A stretch of DNA of 15,266 nt from Thermoflexus sp042408365 (GCF_042408365.1 NZ_JBHOQJ010000275.1:1-15266); one strand, 5' to 3'. Positions 1-7,747 are shown, counted from the stretch's first letter. The notes: generated from the letters alone by a model not told the origin. Numbers and translations are program-made.

Positions 1-31
1 CTGGGAAGGCCGCCGAAGGCGGCCTTCCCAG
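1..31. terminator. Perfect hairpin, probable terminator
   Basis: Two 14-base arms (1-14 and 18-31) pair perfectly around a GAA loop. The next bases are C-rich and then AAAA, so read on the minus strand the stem is preceded by a T-run, and on the plus strand no U-tract follows. It may be the terminator of a gene outside the window, or a REP-type palindrome. Its core closely matches the core of the hairpin at 10730-10770. Confidence 0.55.
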
Positions 32-99
32 CCCCCAAAACCCTTATGTTCTTCCTCTCCACGCCCCGAAGAGCCAGAAAGAGAGAACCCTCCGCCGAA

Positions 100-116
100 T
101 TATGCAACAAGTCTAA
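100..116 (+). repeat. Direct repeat copy 1 flanking the accessory segment
   Basis: The 17 bases beginning ttatgcaacaa recur at 2901-2917 with one mismatch (g/c at position 12). The two copies bracket the stretch holding the small genes and both decayed insertion sequences. They could be attachment-site remnants, a target duplication of a larger element, or chance. Confidence 0.4.
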
Positions 117-222
117 AATATGATGGTTGGATAAAAGGTACTTTGGACTTTGCTCTCGCCACTGACTAAGACTGGACGGGTGGGTCGTTGTGTTATCACT
201 GAAGGTAAGGAGGTAGTCAGCG

Positions 223-426
223 ATGGCAAAAAAGATCAGTGTGTCCACGGCAAATGGAGGTTATGTAGAAGCTAAGTGGTATGATGAGAGTGATGGAAGC
301 ATTTACGTCGGCAGAAGTTGTATCGGTAGTGCCAAGACCTCCAAAGACGCCATTGCGATTGTTGAGAATTACGCTGAGAGAACGAAGGGTTCTCGTGTGG
401 AAAAGGTAGAAATTCGTGACGCATAG
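223..426 (+). CDS. Small hypothetical protein, 67 aa
   Basis: I do not recognise a family. The ATG at 223 follows a good ribosome-binding site (aaggagg near 206-212). The 67-residue product is hydrophilic, with no signal peptide or membrane segment. It starts MAKKISVSTANGGYVEAKWY and ends with a charged stretch (RTKGSRVEKVEIRDA), reading like a small soluble alpha/beta protein. Codon use is more AT-rich than in the genes beyond 2950, matching the rest of the accessory segment. A weak stem-loop follows the stop directly. A possible -35 (TTGGAC, 143-148) and -10 (TAAGAC, 167-172) lie upstream with 18-base spacing, but this is only a guess. No stop or frameshift interrupts it, unlike its neighbours. 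Confidence 0.6.
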   Translation: MAKKISVSTANGGYVEAKWYDESDGSIYVGRSCIGSAKTSKDAIAIVENYAERTKGSRVEKVEIRDA

Positions 427-427
427 C

Positions 428-444
428 CTAATCCTTTGGGTTAG
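428..444 (+). terminator. Weak stem-loop after the 67-aa gene
   Basis: Seven-base arms ctaatcc and gggttag pair with one G-T wobble around a TTT loop, one base after the stop codon at 424-426. No U-tract follows, so termination is uncertain. Confidence 0.25.
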
Positions 445-616
445 CGGAGTCGCCACATAATCACATCTTGCATTGGCAGAGAGGTACGTGGGCATGTTCA
501 TGCTTTTTGAGCCCCATAGGATGATGTAGTCTATTCCATACATATGGGCGCTCAGATTCTTGGAAAAAGAACAAGAATTAAAAATGGATTTAAAAACAAA
601 TAAAAGGAGGCAAACA

Positions 617-862
617 ATGGCTTACGAGTATAAGATGGTGCGAATTCCGCCAACAATAATGGTATATGGGGTGGAGAAGGGTCAAGAAGCAGCAGCATAT
701 TTGGAGAATCTCGTCAACCAAATGGCGAAGGACGGATAGGAATTTTACCGCGTGGACACCGTTGGTGTTGTTGTTCGGCCGGGTTGCCTTGGTGCCTTTC
801 TTGGTCGAAAAAGTGAGCTGGTGGAGTATTTTGTCGTCACCTTCCGAAAACATATTAGCTAA
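617..862 (+). pseudogene. DUF4177-like small protein interrupted by an amber codon
   Basis: A strong ribosome-binding site (aaaggagg, 603-610) precedes the ATG at 617. The frame reads MAYEYKMVRIPP and on to a lysine/glycine turn (QMAKDG), meets TAG at 737-739, then stays open for 40 codons (EFYRVDTVGV, PGCLGAFLGRK, VEYFVVTFRK) to TAA at 860-862. DUF4177-type proteins have the layout 'YEYKVV ... LN.lakeGWE' in one chain, and the stop sits exactly at the Trp of that GWE motif, so one TGG to TAG change explains it. Total length is 81 codons, usual for the family. It is most simply a recent pseudogene; amber suppression or a base-call error would make it a working gene. DUF4177 is of unknown function. 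The family call is from memory of the pattern, not a search. Confidence 0.65.
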
Positions 863-934
863 GTAGGTCCATATAGTTGTTGAAATAACGGGTCATGGCG
901 AGGTAAAGCAAAGTCAAGATTAAAGGAGGATGCC

Positions 935-1042
935 ATGACCCTGAGAAAGGCATTGGCCAGTGTTCGGAACCGCTTGGGGGAGGAAGCCCAGCGGGCTCAG
1001 GACGCTAATGAACCACCTTATCATCAGCTCATGCATCTCTAG
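935..1042 (+). CDS. Truncated small ORF at the IS1 junction, 35 codons
   Basis: The ATG at 935 follows a very strong ribosome-binding site (taaaggagga, 921-930). The product begins MTLRKALASVRNRLGEEAQR, a basic amphipathic helix, and stops at 1040-1042. From about 1007 the frame runs through sequence that is antisense to the C-terminus of the IS1-family transposase, so only about the first 24 residues are original. I read it as the 5' end of a gene whose remainder was displaced by the insertion. Function unknown. Confidence 0.35.
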   Translation: MTLRKALASVRNRLGEEAQRAQDANEPPYHQLMHL

Positions 1043-1577
1043 CGTCTTAGAGAACGAAAGCGTCTTGCGAACATAACGTGCCAGTCGCTGGCGCACCGTC
1101 TTATGCCATCGCTCAATATGAGCCAACTGCCCCGATGACTTGGAAACCACTTAATGACTTTCCAGGCGGAAAACTTTAACCCATCGTTCGCTCATTTTTC
1201 AGGTGGTTTCGCGGATTTATAGCCCCCATATGTGTTGGTTTGGGAGCCGTTAATCACCATATATGGGCAGGCCCCTAAATAGCGCCGGCAGAAGAGTCAT
1301 GGGGCTAATGGCCAGATCGCTATTAGTAGGGTATGATGACCTGTCTACCCCCACTTTTGGGAAGCAATTCCGGAAACTCGGTCAAAAATGAGCAAACCAT
1401 GGGCTTTAAGATAGGCGGATCAAAAATCGCTGTAACTTCGACAACTTCGGCAACCGGAAGATAATGCTTCCCACATAATGCACTCCAAAGCCAAATCGAT
1501 TACTTTTTGCTCCTTACAAGGCTTTACATCGCATCCAATTCCAGATCATCCCCCTCCTGAGCCAGAATCAAATTGCT
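1007..1577 (-). pseudogene. Decayed IS1-family transposase
   Basis: Read on the minus strand from about 1577, pieces of an IS1-family (InsB-type) transposase appear in order. First comes an acidic motif (AQEGDDLELD) with a stop where Trp is expected, then RSKK and IWLWSALC. Next, after a deletion and frame change, is CRSYSDF-stop-SAYLK (TGA at a Trp position), then VFRLESH. The C-terminal signature, SGQLAHIERWHKTVRQRLAR followed by RKTLSFSKTLEMHELMIRWF, is intact from about 1140 to 1007. The last block is diagnostic of the family (HIER..., LSFSK..EMHE). Several stops, at least one frameshift and a missing internal piece mean it is dead. A MITE-like element (1180-1403) splits it. A possible N-terminal piece extends toward 1650. 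I could not fix the terminal inverted repeats. Confidence 0.75.
1180..1403. mobile_element. MITE-like element inserted in the IS1 remnant
   Basis: The 224-bp element has terminal inverted repeats at 1180-1199 (cccatcgttcgctcattttt) and 1384-1403 (reverse complement matches 18 of 20). It is flanked by the 6-bp direct repeat CTTTAA at 1174-1179 and 1404-1409, as expected for a target-site duplication. Removing the element plus one repeat rejoins the minus-strand transposase frame as SAYLKVFRLESH, which fits the IS1-family pattern 'AY.KVFP.E.H'. The inside has no convincing ORF, but holds short internal palindromes. This is a non-autonomous element; the TIR does not match an IS family I can name. 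Confidence 0.7.
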
Positions 1578-1697
1578 CCTCGGTGTAGCGCACCTTGGCA
1601 CCTTGAGCTTCAGCGGTAGTGTCCCGGCAATTGTGTCCATGGGGCAACATGGTCGCCTTCCCAGAAAAAACCCAAAACAGAAGGAGGGAAGGCCACC

Positions 1698-2826
1698 ATG
1701 CCGAACAAAACTCGCGAAGAGAGCTTAAAAAGGTGGAGGAGCGGATCAAGGTTATGATGAAGGATCTCCTAGAGGCCTTCATGCAGGAGGAGCGGGCGAT
1801 GGACCTCGAAGCGCATCCCACGCAGGCCAACGGCTACCCCACTCGGGACCTCCTCCCCCTCGTTGGCCCGATAGAGGACTTGCGGGTCCCCTGCGTGTGG
1901 AAAGGGGATTTCCACCCCAAGATCCTCCCCTACCGACAATGGACTACTCTAGAACTCTCCAAAGCCATCCTCGCCCTCTACGCCGCAGGAGGGAGCACCC
2001 GTGCCATCTCTGCCATCTCTCGGTTTCTTGAAGGGATCTACGGCGCGTTCTATTCGCCCCAGAGCATCTCCCGCCTCACCCAGGTGGTGGAGGAAGCGGT
2101 GCGCGCTTAGCGGGAGCGCTACTCGGACCAGGAGGACTCCGCACTGTTCCTGGATGGAACGTTCCTTCTTCCATCCGTCGAGGGAAAAGCGCCCAGGAGC
2201 CAGGGTACATCGCCCTGGGGATCAAGCCAGATGGGCGCCGGGAGATCCTGGGCTTTTAGTGATTCGGGGCGGAGGAGGAGAGCGCCAGGAACGGAAAGGA
2301 GGTTCTCCAGGACCTCTGGTGACGGGGTGTGAGAAGGGTGAAGATCTTCATCACCGATGACCCTCCGGGCATGGAGGGGGCGATCCGAAAGATCCTTTCT
2401 GAAGCCGAGGGGCCGCTTGGTGGGCTTCATACCATACGCCATGCCCTCCACAAGGTGAGAAGGAGGGACCGGGAGGCCTTGGCCCAGGACCTGAAGGCCG
2501 TGTCCGGGGCAGAAACGGAAGAGGAGGCGAAAGGGGCGCTCCGGAAACTATGAGCGCGTTGGGGAATCATCTATCCCCAGGTTGTCGCTTATTGGGAGAC
2601 CAAGGCCGATGTGCTCCTGGCGTTCCTGCGCCCTCCTAAGCCCATAAAGAGATACATCTACACCACCAACCCGCTGGAACGCGTGGCCAAGGAGGTGAAG
2701 CGGCGGACGAAGGGGGTGGAGATGTTCTGTGAGGAGGAGGCGATGGAAAAGCTGTTGTGTCGGGTGTTGAGCAACTTAAACGAGCGATTAGAAGGGTATC
2801 GACTGCGAGGATTTGCGGAAGTGTAG
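1698..2826 (+). pseudogene. Decayed IS256-family (mutator-type) transposase
   Basis: The pieces span a whole IS256-family DDE transposase. ATG at 1698 follows aggaggg and gives MPNKTREE, then a 1-base shift near 1720 leads into ELKKVEERIKVMMKDLLEAF and then ANGYPTRDLLPLVGPIEDLR. Further on are YGAFYSPQSISRLTQVVEEA, FLDGTF (first catalytic Asp region), GYIALGIKPDGRREILGF, IFITDDPPG (second Asp region), KRYIYTTNPLERVAKEVKRR and the C-terminus RLRGFAEV. Damage: TAG at 2108 (expected Trp), a frameshift near 2165-2170, TAG and TGA at 2257-2262 (expected Trp then Leu), TGA at 2320 and at 2551 (expected Arg). A 9-bp tandem duplication (gccatctct, 2003-2020) adds three residues. The plus-strand frame is otherwise readable end to end, so decay is fairly recent. 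Terminal repeats were not identified. Confidence 0.85.
2003..2020 (+). repeat. 9-bp tandem duplication in the transposase pseudogene
   Basis: The unit gccatctct occurs twice in a row, giving AISAIS where IS256-family proteins usually read STRAISRFLEG. It is an in-frame duplication and one more sign of decay. Confidence 0.7.
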
Positions 2827-2900
2827 ATGAGAAGCTACCAAGTGGCCCAGACACACTAACCGAGGCACTATGCGCCAGTGTTACGTATGCCTTAAAGCTG

Positions 2901-2917
2901 TTATGCAACAACTCTAA
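2901..2917 (+). repeat. Direct repeat copy 2 flanking the accessory segment
   Basis: Reads ttatgcaacaactctaa and matches 100-116 at 16 of 17 positions. It lies about 75 bases after the IS256-family pseudogene stop and just before the first core-type gene. Confidence 0.4.
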
Positions 2918-2959
2918 TGCTTCATAGAATCAGGATGGGTCGAAGATGGAAAGGTGCTC

Positions 2960-5089
2960 ATGATGTTCTTAGATGGCCGCAGGCAACAGGTCCCTGTAGT
3001 GATGGCCCTGATCCTGGAGTTAGCCTTCTGTCAGCGGGCGCCGATGAGCCCGCCCGTCGAGACCACTCCATTGCTTCCCTATGTGGAAAGCCCGCCATCT
3101 CTCCACACTCGAACTCCCATCCCGACAGAATCCTTCATTCAGCCGATCCTCCTCTTCCAATGGGGCTTTCAAGACCATCCTCTTCATGTGGTTTGGTCCC
3201 CTCGCCGCCCCTGGCTTGCGCTCGCTTCCTCCAATCGCCTTTACGTCTACCACTTCCCCTCTCTCCGGCTGCTGGCCTTCTTCGCTGTGGAGGGGCGGTT
3301 GCAAGAGATGATCTTCACGGCCGATGGGGAGACTTTGATCGGCCGGCTGGAGGATGGAACCCTGAAGGCCTGGGAGATCCCATCCCGCCGGGAACGCTGG
3401 TCCCGGAGCGATATGCCTGGCCTCGGCCTGGCTGTGGCCCCTAGCGCCCGCCTCCTGGCCGCAGGCCATGAAGATGGCCCCATTTGGTTGTTGGATCCGA
3501 TGACGGGATGGGTGATCCGGGAGCTCCCCGGCCGTGTTCCTCTCCGTTTCTCCCCCGATGGCACATTGCTGGCGGCCTGCGCCAGCCCGGAGTGGCTCGA
3601 TCCCCTCCGCATCCGGTGTTCCCCCGAGGAGGATCTGCTGTTGGTGGATGTGGCCAGCGGCCAGGTGCGGTCCAGGATCGCCAGCGTGGTCCCACCGATC
3701 TGGACCCCGGATGGCCATCGGGTGATCGTCGGCCGTGCGGATGGAACCGTTTTAGAAAGGGAGCTCTCCAGCGGCGCGGAAACGATCTTGTGGCAACACC
3801 CAGGGACCCTGATCCGCTCTGTGCGTCTCTCCCCAGATCAGCGTTGGCTGGCTGTGCAGCATGGCGGATCCGTAGACATCGTCGCCCGAGCGACCGGCGA
3901 GGTCCGCTGGTCCGCGGCGGGTGGGCCGGCAGCGTTCTCCCCGGATGGCTCCATTTTGGCCTGGGCGAAAGGAACCCCGTCCACGCTCTCCCTGCTGGAT
4001 CTGAGGACCGGGGAGGAGCACCCGCTTCCCTCAGGGGCTATCGAAGCGCGCTGGCCCCTGGAGCTGATCTTTTCGCCAGATGGCCAATGGCTGGCCTTTC
4101 ACGGAGAGGCGGAAACAGACCAAGTCTCCATCGCGCCGATCGTGCAGATCTGGGAGGTGGCGACGGGCCTCGAGCGGTACCGCTTTCTCCCACGGTTGAT
4201 CCCTGTCTGGGATCTCGCTTTCTCACCAGACGGGAGGATCCTGGGAGTGCCTGAGGGCTCTGTGGTGTGGCTGTACGATCTGCGGACCGGGCGCCCTCGG
4301 TGGCGGATCCCTCTCCGGATCGCTGACGGGCTGAGTCTCGCTTTCTCAGCGGATGATCGATGGCTTGCGGTTGGGCTGGCCGGTGGCCACATCCGGCTAT
4401 ACCAGCATGCGCCTGGAGGCGGATGGATCTTGGATCGAACCCTGATCGGGCATGAGGGACCCGTGCGGGGGATGGCGTTCTCGCCGGATCGCCGGCTCTT
4501 GGCTTCCGCCTCGTGGGATCGGACGGTGCGGATATGGGATGTCGAACATGGGATGGAGCGGATACGGCTGGAGGGCCATACGGCAGAGGTATGGGATGTG
4601 GCCTTCTCCCCGGATGGGCAGATCCTGGTTTCTGGTGGCAACGATGGGATGCTGCGGCTCTGGTGGGAAACAGCGGGGGGAGGGCGCAGTTTGGTTTTGA
4701 CCAATTATACGGCGCGGATCTACCGGGTGGCCTTCTCGCCCGATGGGCGCTGGCTCGCCGCAGCGTTGGAGGATGGGACGGTCCGGCTTTGGGATGCGGC
4801 GGCCGGTTATGAGCTTCGGGTTCTGGTGGTAGGAACGAAGCCCGTTCGGGCTCTGGAATTCTCCCCCAACGGCCGGCTTCTGGCCGCCGGGGACGCGGAG
4901 GGCCAGCTGGTCCTGTGGGAGATCCCGGAGGGGGTGGAGCGGCTCCGATGGACGAGGGAAAAGGATGCCCTTTACAGCCTTGCGTTCTCCTCTGGAGGCC
5001 CAGAGGATCCCCATCCAAGCTCCCCGCTGCTGGCCCTGGGCTTCCGAAGCGGGATCGTGCAGGTATGGAGGATCCAAGGGCAAGAATAA
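2960..5089 (+). CDS. WD40-repeat protein, tandem beta-propellers
   Basis: A protein of about 709 residues, almost entirely WD40 repeats. I count about 15 blades, enough for two seven-bladed propellers. The 'FSPDG..LA' strand motif recurs throughout (VPLRFSPDGTLLAA, DLAFSPDGRILGV, RVAFSPDGRWLAAA). The last five or six blades are canonical with GH and WD pairs (GHEGPVRGMAFSPD, DRTVRIWDVEHG, GHTAEVWDVAFSPDG), while the early blades are more diverged. The N-terminus (RRQQVPVVMALILELAFC) resembles a signal peptide ending in an imperfect lipobox, followed by a Pro/Thr-rich spacer, so export is possible. ATG 2960 was chosen because ggaaagg (2948-2954) is well spaced; GTG 2954 is the alternative. Such proteins act as binding scaffolds; the partner is unknown. 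The gene stands alone and converges on the MFS gene. Confidence 0.88.
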   Translation: MMFLDGRRQQVPVVMALILELAFCQRAPMSPPVETTPLLPYVESPPSLHTRTPIPTESFIQPILLFQWGFQDHPLHVVWSPRRPWLALASSNRLYVYHFPSLRLLAFFAVEGRLQEMIFTADGETLIGRLEDGTLKAWEIPSRRERWSRSDMPGLGLAVAPSARLLAAGHEDGPIWLLDPMTGWVIRELPGRVPLRFSPDGTLLAACASPEWLDPLRIRCSPEEDLLLVDVASGQVRSRIASVVPPIWTPDGHRVIVGRADGTVLERELSSGAETILWQHPGTLIRSVRLSPDQRWLAVQHGGSVDIVARATGEVRWSAAGGPAAFSPDGSILAWAKGTPSTLSLLDLRTGEEHPLPSGAIEARWPLELIFSPDGQWLAFHGEAETDQVSIAPIVQIWEVATGLERYRFLPRLIPVWDLAFSPDGRILGVPEGSVVWLYDLRTGRPRWRIPLRIADGLSLAFSADDRWLAVGLAGGHIRLYQHAPGGGWILDRTLIGHEGPVRGMAFSPDRRLLASASWDRTVRIWDVEHGMERIRLEGHTAEVWDVAFSPDGQILVSGGNDGMLRLWWETAGGGRSLVLTNYTARIYRVAFSPDGRWLAAALEDGTVRLWDAAAGYELRVLVVGTKPVRALEFSPNGRLLAAGDAEGQLVLWEIPEGVERLRWTREKDALYSLAFSSGGPEDPHPSSPLLALGFRSGIVQVWRIQGQE

Positions 5090-5097
5090 CCCTCTGC

Positions 5098-5126
5098 GGG
5101 GGTACCCCTTGTGGGTGCCCCTACAC
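5098..5126 (-). repeat. Dispersed palindromic repeat, copy 1
   Basis: Read on the minus strand, 28 bases starting gtgtaggggcacccacaagg match 14961-14988 with one mismatch. Each copy folds as a hairpin (ggggcaccc against ggggt-cccc). It lies just after the WD40 stop and could act as that gene's terminator. It looks like a REP-type repeat of this genome. Confidence 0.6.
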
Positions 5127-5148
5127 GAAGATGCGAACATCGGTCGTA

Positions 5149-5171
5149 GGGGCAGGCGCAAAGCCTACCCC
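5149..5171. terminator. Hairpin between convergent WD40 and MFS genes
   Basis: Nine-base arms (5149-5157 and 5163-5171) pair with one mismatch that is a G-U wobble on the minus strand. The hairpin ends 7 bases after the MFS stop codon as read on the minus strand. Its outer sequence (gtagggg...cccc) resembles the neighbouring dispersed repeat. Confidence 0.5.
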
Positions 5172-5178
5172 AAGGGGT

Positions 5179-6519
5179 TTACGCGGAGGAGGATTTCAGC
5201 GTTCGTTTCAGGCCCCACAACAACACCAGAGCCAGCGTGTAGAACCCGAAGGAGAGGGCGAACAGACCTCGGTAACCTACAAGATCCGCGATCAGCCCCC
5301 CTATGGATGTGGAGAGCAAGGCGATCCCTAGGAGTGTGTTCGTGAGGCCGATGGTGAGAGGCCGATCGTGGCCGGGGGCAATCTCTAAGAGCAGCGACAT
5401 CCCCCCGATGGCCGCCCCCGAAGCGTAAGCCCCGCTCAGGATGAACACCAGGAGCATCAGCCACTGCGACGCATCGGGCCAGGGGCCGCTGAGGGGCCTC
5501 ACCATCAGCGCCCACAGCGCGCCGAGCAGGCCGCAGAGCGTGGCCCCTTCCAGCACGGCCAGATGCCCCTGGCGAACGCTGATCCAGCTCCACAATAGAT
5601 TCGAGAGTAACGAGGCCCCCACATTGAAACCCAGATACAGCCCGATCATCGCGTCCGGCACTTGGAGCTCCCGCACCGCATAGGCGGTGAAGAAGGGCGT
5701 CGCAATGGCGGCCCACATCAGAGCGACCCGGGCCCCTAAGAAGAGGCGGTAGGAAGAACGCCGCCACAGGGCCTGGACCGCCTTTCGCCACGGCGTCTGA
5801 GCTGTATACCCATCCGGCGCCGGGCTGGGAGGCTCGACCACCATCGCGAAGACCGCCATCCCGATGGAGGTGAAGACAGCGAAAATCAGAAACAGCACCA
5901 CGACGTTGTGGGGGAAAGCCAAGCCCATCTGCTCTTCCAGCAGCAGGCGGACCATCCCGCTGGCGGCCAGGCCCAGGAGCCCGCCGAAGAAGAGCCGGGC
6001 GGCGAAGAAAACCCCGCGTTGCCGGGGCGGGATGGTCTTCCCTACGATCTCCATGAACGGCAGGCCGGAGATCCCGGAAGCCAGCGAGATGATGAAATAG
6101 GGCACAAAGAAAGCGAGGAGCATGCCAGTGGGGTGCGGGGCGGCCAGCCAGATCCCCAAGGCCATGGCGAAAGCGCCCGCCGCTCGGATTAAGGCCATCT
6201 GACGGTAGAGGCCCAGGTAGTAGACCCGATGACGCATCCGCTGGGAGACCGGCAGCTGCGGCAGGAACCATAATCCATCCCGCATCGGGGAGACCAGCGC
6301 CAGCAGGAAGTTGGGAGCCCCCAGGCGGGAAAGGAACCAGACCAGCACCAGATTGGGATCGAGAATGGTCTCGGCGAAGATGAAGAGGGCGCCGTTCACC
6401 ACCCCTACAGTGAAATTCCGGCGGAGGTGAGGATCCTGGATCTCCCCCGGCGAGAGCAGGGAGGCCCGGAACCGGGCCGATCGCGTCCGCCAATCCCGCC
6501 AGACTCGCAGCACGTTCAT
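5179..6519 (-). CDS. Major facilitator superfamily transporter
   Basis: A 446-residue, very hydrophobic protein with about 12 membrane segments in two halves split by a charged loop near residues 232-250 (EPPSPAPDG..QTPWRKAVQ), the usual MFS layout. Typical features include 'PFMEIVGKTIPPRQRGVFFA' in a cytoplasmic loop of the first half and 'GLTNTLLGIALLSTSIGGLI' in the second half. Substrate cannot be told from sequence. The ATG at 6519 overlaps the stop of the upstream PrsW-like gene (ATGA) and has a ggagg about 8 bases upstream, so the two are translationally coupled. It is the last gene of the operon 8959-5179, and a hairpin follows. Confidence 0.88.
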   Translation of the reverse strand: MNVLRVWRDWRTRSARFRASLLSPGEIQDPHLRRNFTVGVVNGALFIFAETILDPNLVLVWFLSRLGAPNFLLALVSPMRDGLWFLPQLPVSQRMRHRVYYLGLYRQMALIRAAGAFAMALGIWLAAPHPTGMLLAFFVPYFIISLASGISGLPFMEIVGKTIPPRQRGVFFAARLFFGGLLGLAASGMVRLLLEEQMGLAFPHNVVVLFLIFAVFTSIGMAVFAMVVEPPSPAPDGYTAQTPWRKAVQALWRRSSYRLFLGARVALMWAAIATPFFTAYAVRELQVPDAMIGLYLGFNVGASLLSNLLWSWISVRQGHLAVLEGATLCGLLGALWALMVRPLSGPWPDASQWLMLLVFILSGAYASGAAIGGMSLLLEIAPGHDRPLTIGLTNTLLGIALLSTSIGGLIADLVGYRGLFALSFGFYTLALVLLWGLKRTLKSSSA

Positions 6520-7700
6520 CGCTCATCCTCCAGCATCGACCATGCTTGCCATAATCCACCCAGCACTATTAACATGGTGATCCCCATGCCGATCAGCGCC
6601 GGAGGGAGGACCAAGGCGCGGGCTTCCTCGGACAGCGGGGCGAGGAGGGCGCCGCTGAGCACGATCGCCCCTGCGTTCCAGAGGCCATGGAGCAGCCAGG
6701 CGAGGAAATACGCTCCGGCGCTCTCCAGAAAACGCCCCCGACGCAGGCCACTCCAGGCCCATCCCATCAGCCCTCCGTTGAACACATGGAGCGCCGTGGC
6801 CCCCAGGCGGCCTGCCGCCACGAACGCCCACGGCATGCCCAGCTGCCAGCTCAGCAGGTTCTCCGCCAGGGCGAAGCCGGCCCCGCCCAGCGCCCCATAT
6901 AAGATCGCCTGGGTCCGAGGAGCCTGGGGATCGCGGATCCGGAGAACAGCCGGCAGAGGTTTCAGGATTTCCTCGATCAAGGGAACTAGGATCACCGCTC
7001 CGATCAGGATCCCGATCCAGATCCATGGGTCCGCCATCAAGCGCTCCTGGAACTCATGGAGCCTTTCAGGCGAGAGGACCCAGGAGAGCCACTGATCCAG
7101 GAAGCCTGGCCCCTCCACCATCACCCGTATGATCAGAAACCCGAAGGCCAGCAGCGCAATGGCAATTCCCTCCAGGAACAGGGCCAGCGCGGGGACCAGG
7201 AGGCTGCCCAAGCCCAGGCCCCACCATCCGGCGCGGCGGGTCCACGGCGCATGCAGGCGCCAACGTAGAAGGTTAAACCACCAGAGCGGCCCCAGCGCCG
7301 CCACGCCGATGTGGAACGGCAGGATCAAGAGGGGCAATCTGGGGGCCAGGGCCTCGGCGACGGCGCCACAACCCACGAGGATCAGAAGGAAGAGCAGCAT
7401 CTGACGCAGCGCTCGGCCCTCCGCGCCTGGGAGGGGGACATCGGGCTCCCCACGCGCGATCCGCAGCCCCTCCTGGAAGAGGCCGCCTCCGACCAGCAGG
7501 CCGAGGGCCAGCAATCCGGGGGGAGGGGCTGGAAGCCGGAACTTCCACGCGAGGGCGACCAGGCCGAGCCACAGGCTGGCCAGCACCCCTCCGGCGAACG
7601 CGCCGGCCCCCATCCACAGGAGGCCGGCGTGCTCCGTGCCTTCAGCGCTTTCCTCCGTCGTTGTGGAGATGTCGATCGTGGTCTCCGGCGTGGGTTCCAT
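6516..7700 (-). CDS. PrsW-family intramembrane metalloprotease-like protein
   Basis: A 394-residue membrane protein with an acidic Thr/Glu-rich N-tail (about 25 residues) and roughly ten hydrophobic segments. The PrsW family (PF13367, founder Bacillus PrsW, which cleaves an anti-sigma factor) is shown by four ordered motifs: PLIEEILKPLP (the EExxK motif), GFALAENLL (the FAxxEN motif), HVFNGGLMGW, and HGLWNAG near the C-terminus. These supply the Glu and His residues expected at the active site. It is longer than Bacillus PrsW, with extra N-terminal membrane segments. It begins 47 bases after the stop of the DsbA/cyclophilin gene and overlaps the MFS start by four bases. No anti-sigma factor is in the window, so the substrate is unknown. 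The start codon has no clear Shine-Dalgarno, which fits coupling to the upstream gene. Confidence 0.82.
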   Translation of the reverse strand: MEPTPETTIDISTTTEESAEGTEHAGLLWMGAGAFAGGVLASLWLGLVALAWKFRLPAPPPGLLALGLLVGGGLFQEGLRIARGEPDVPLPGAEGRALRQMLLFLLILVGCGAVAEALAPRLPLLILPFHIGVAALGPLWWFNLLRWRLHAPWTRRAGWWGLGLGSLLVPALALFLEGIAIALLAFGFLIIRVMVEGPGFLDQWLSWVLSPERLHEFQERLMADPWIWIGILIGAVILVPLIEEILKPLPAVLRIRDPQAPRTQAILYGALGGAGFALAENLLSWQLGMPWAFVAAGRLGATALHVFNGGLMGWAWSGLRRGRFLESAGAYFLAWLLHGLWNAGAIVLSGALLAPLSEEARALVLPPALIGMGITMLIVLGGLWQAWSMLEDER

Positions 7701-7747
7701 AGGCGCTGCGTTCTCAGGAGGATCCGAGGGCCCATCCCCCGGATGCC

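Noticed and set aside
1546..1830. 94-codon minus-strand ORF
   Set aside because: It mostly lies antisense to the IS256-family transposase; only the last part overlaps a possible IS1 N-terminal remnant in a mixed frame.
617..2553. Genome-wide recoding of TAG or TGA as Trp
   Set aside because: Stops at expected Trp positions include TAG, TGA and TAA, and the decayed genes also have frameshifts; the intact genes use TGG for Trp and end in normal stops.
4038..5018. 326-codon minus-strand frame opposite the WD40 gene
   Set aside because: Pro/Arg/Ser-rich translation with no motif, mirrors the repeat structure of the WD40 gene.
5165..6559. Long antisense frame (464 codons) opposite the MFS region
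   Set aside because: It overlaps the MFS gene in the same strand but another frame, has low-complexity Arg/Pro/Gly-rich content and no motif; it is a product of GC-rich codon bias.
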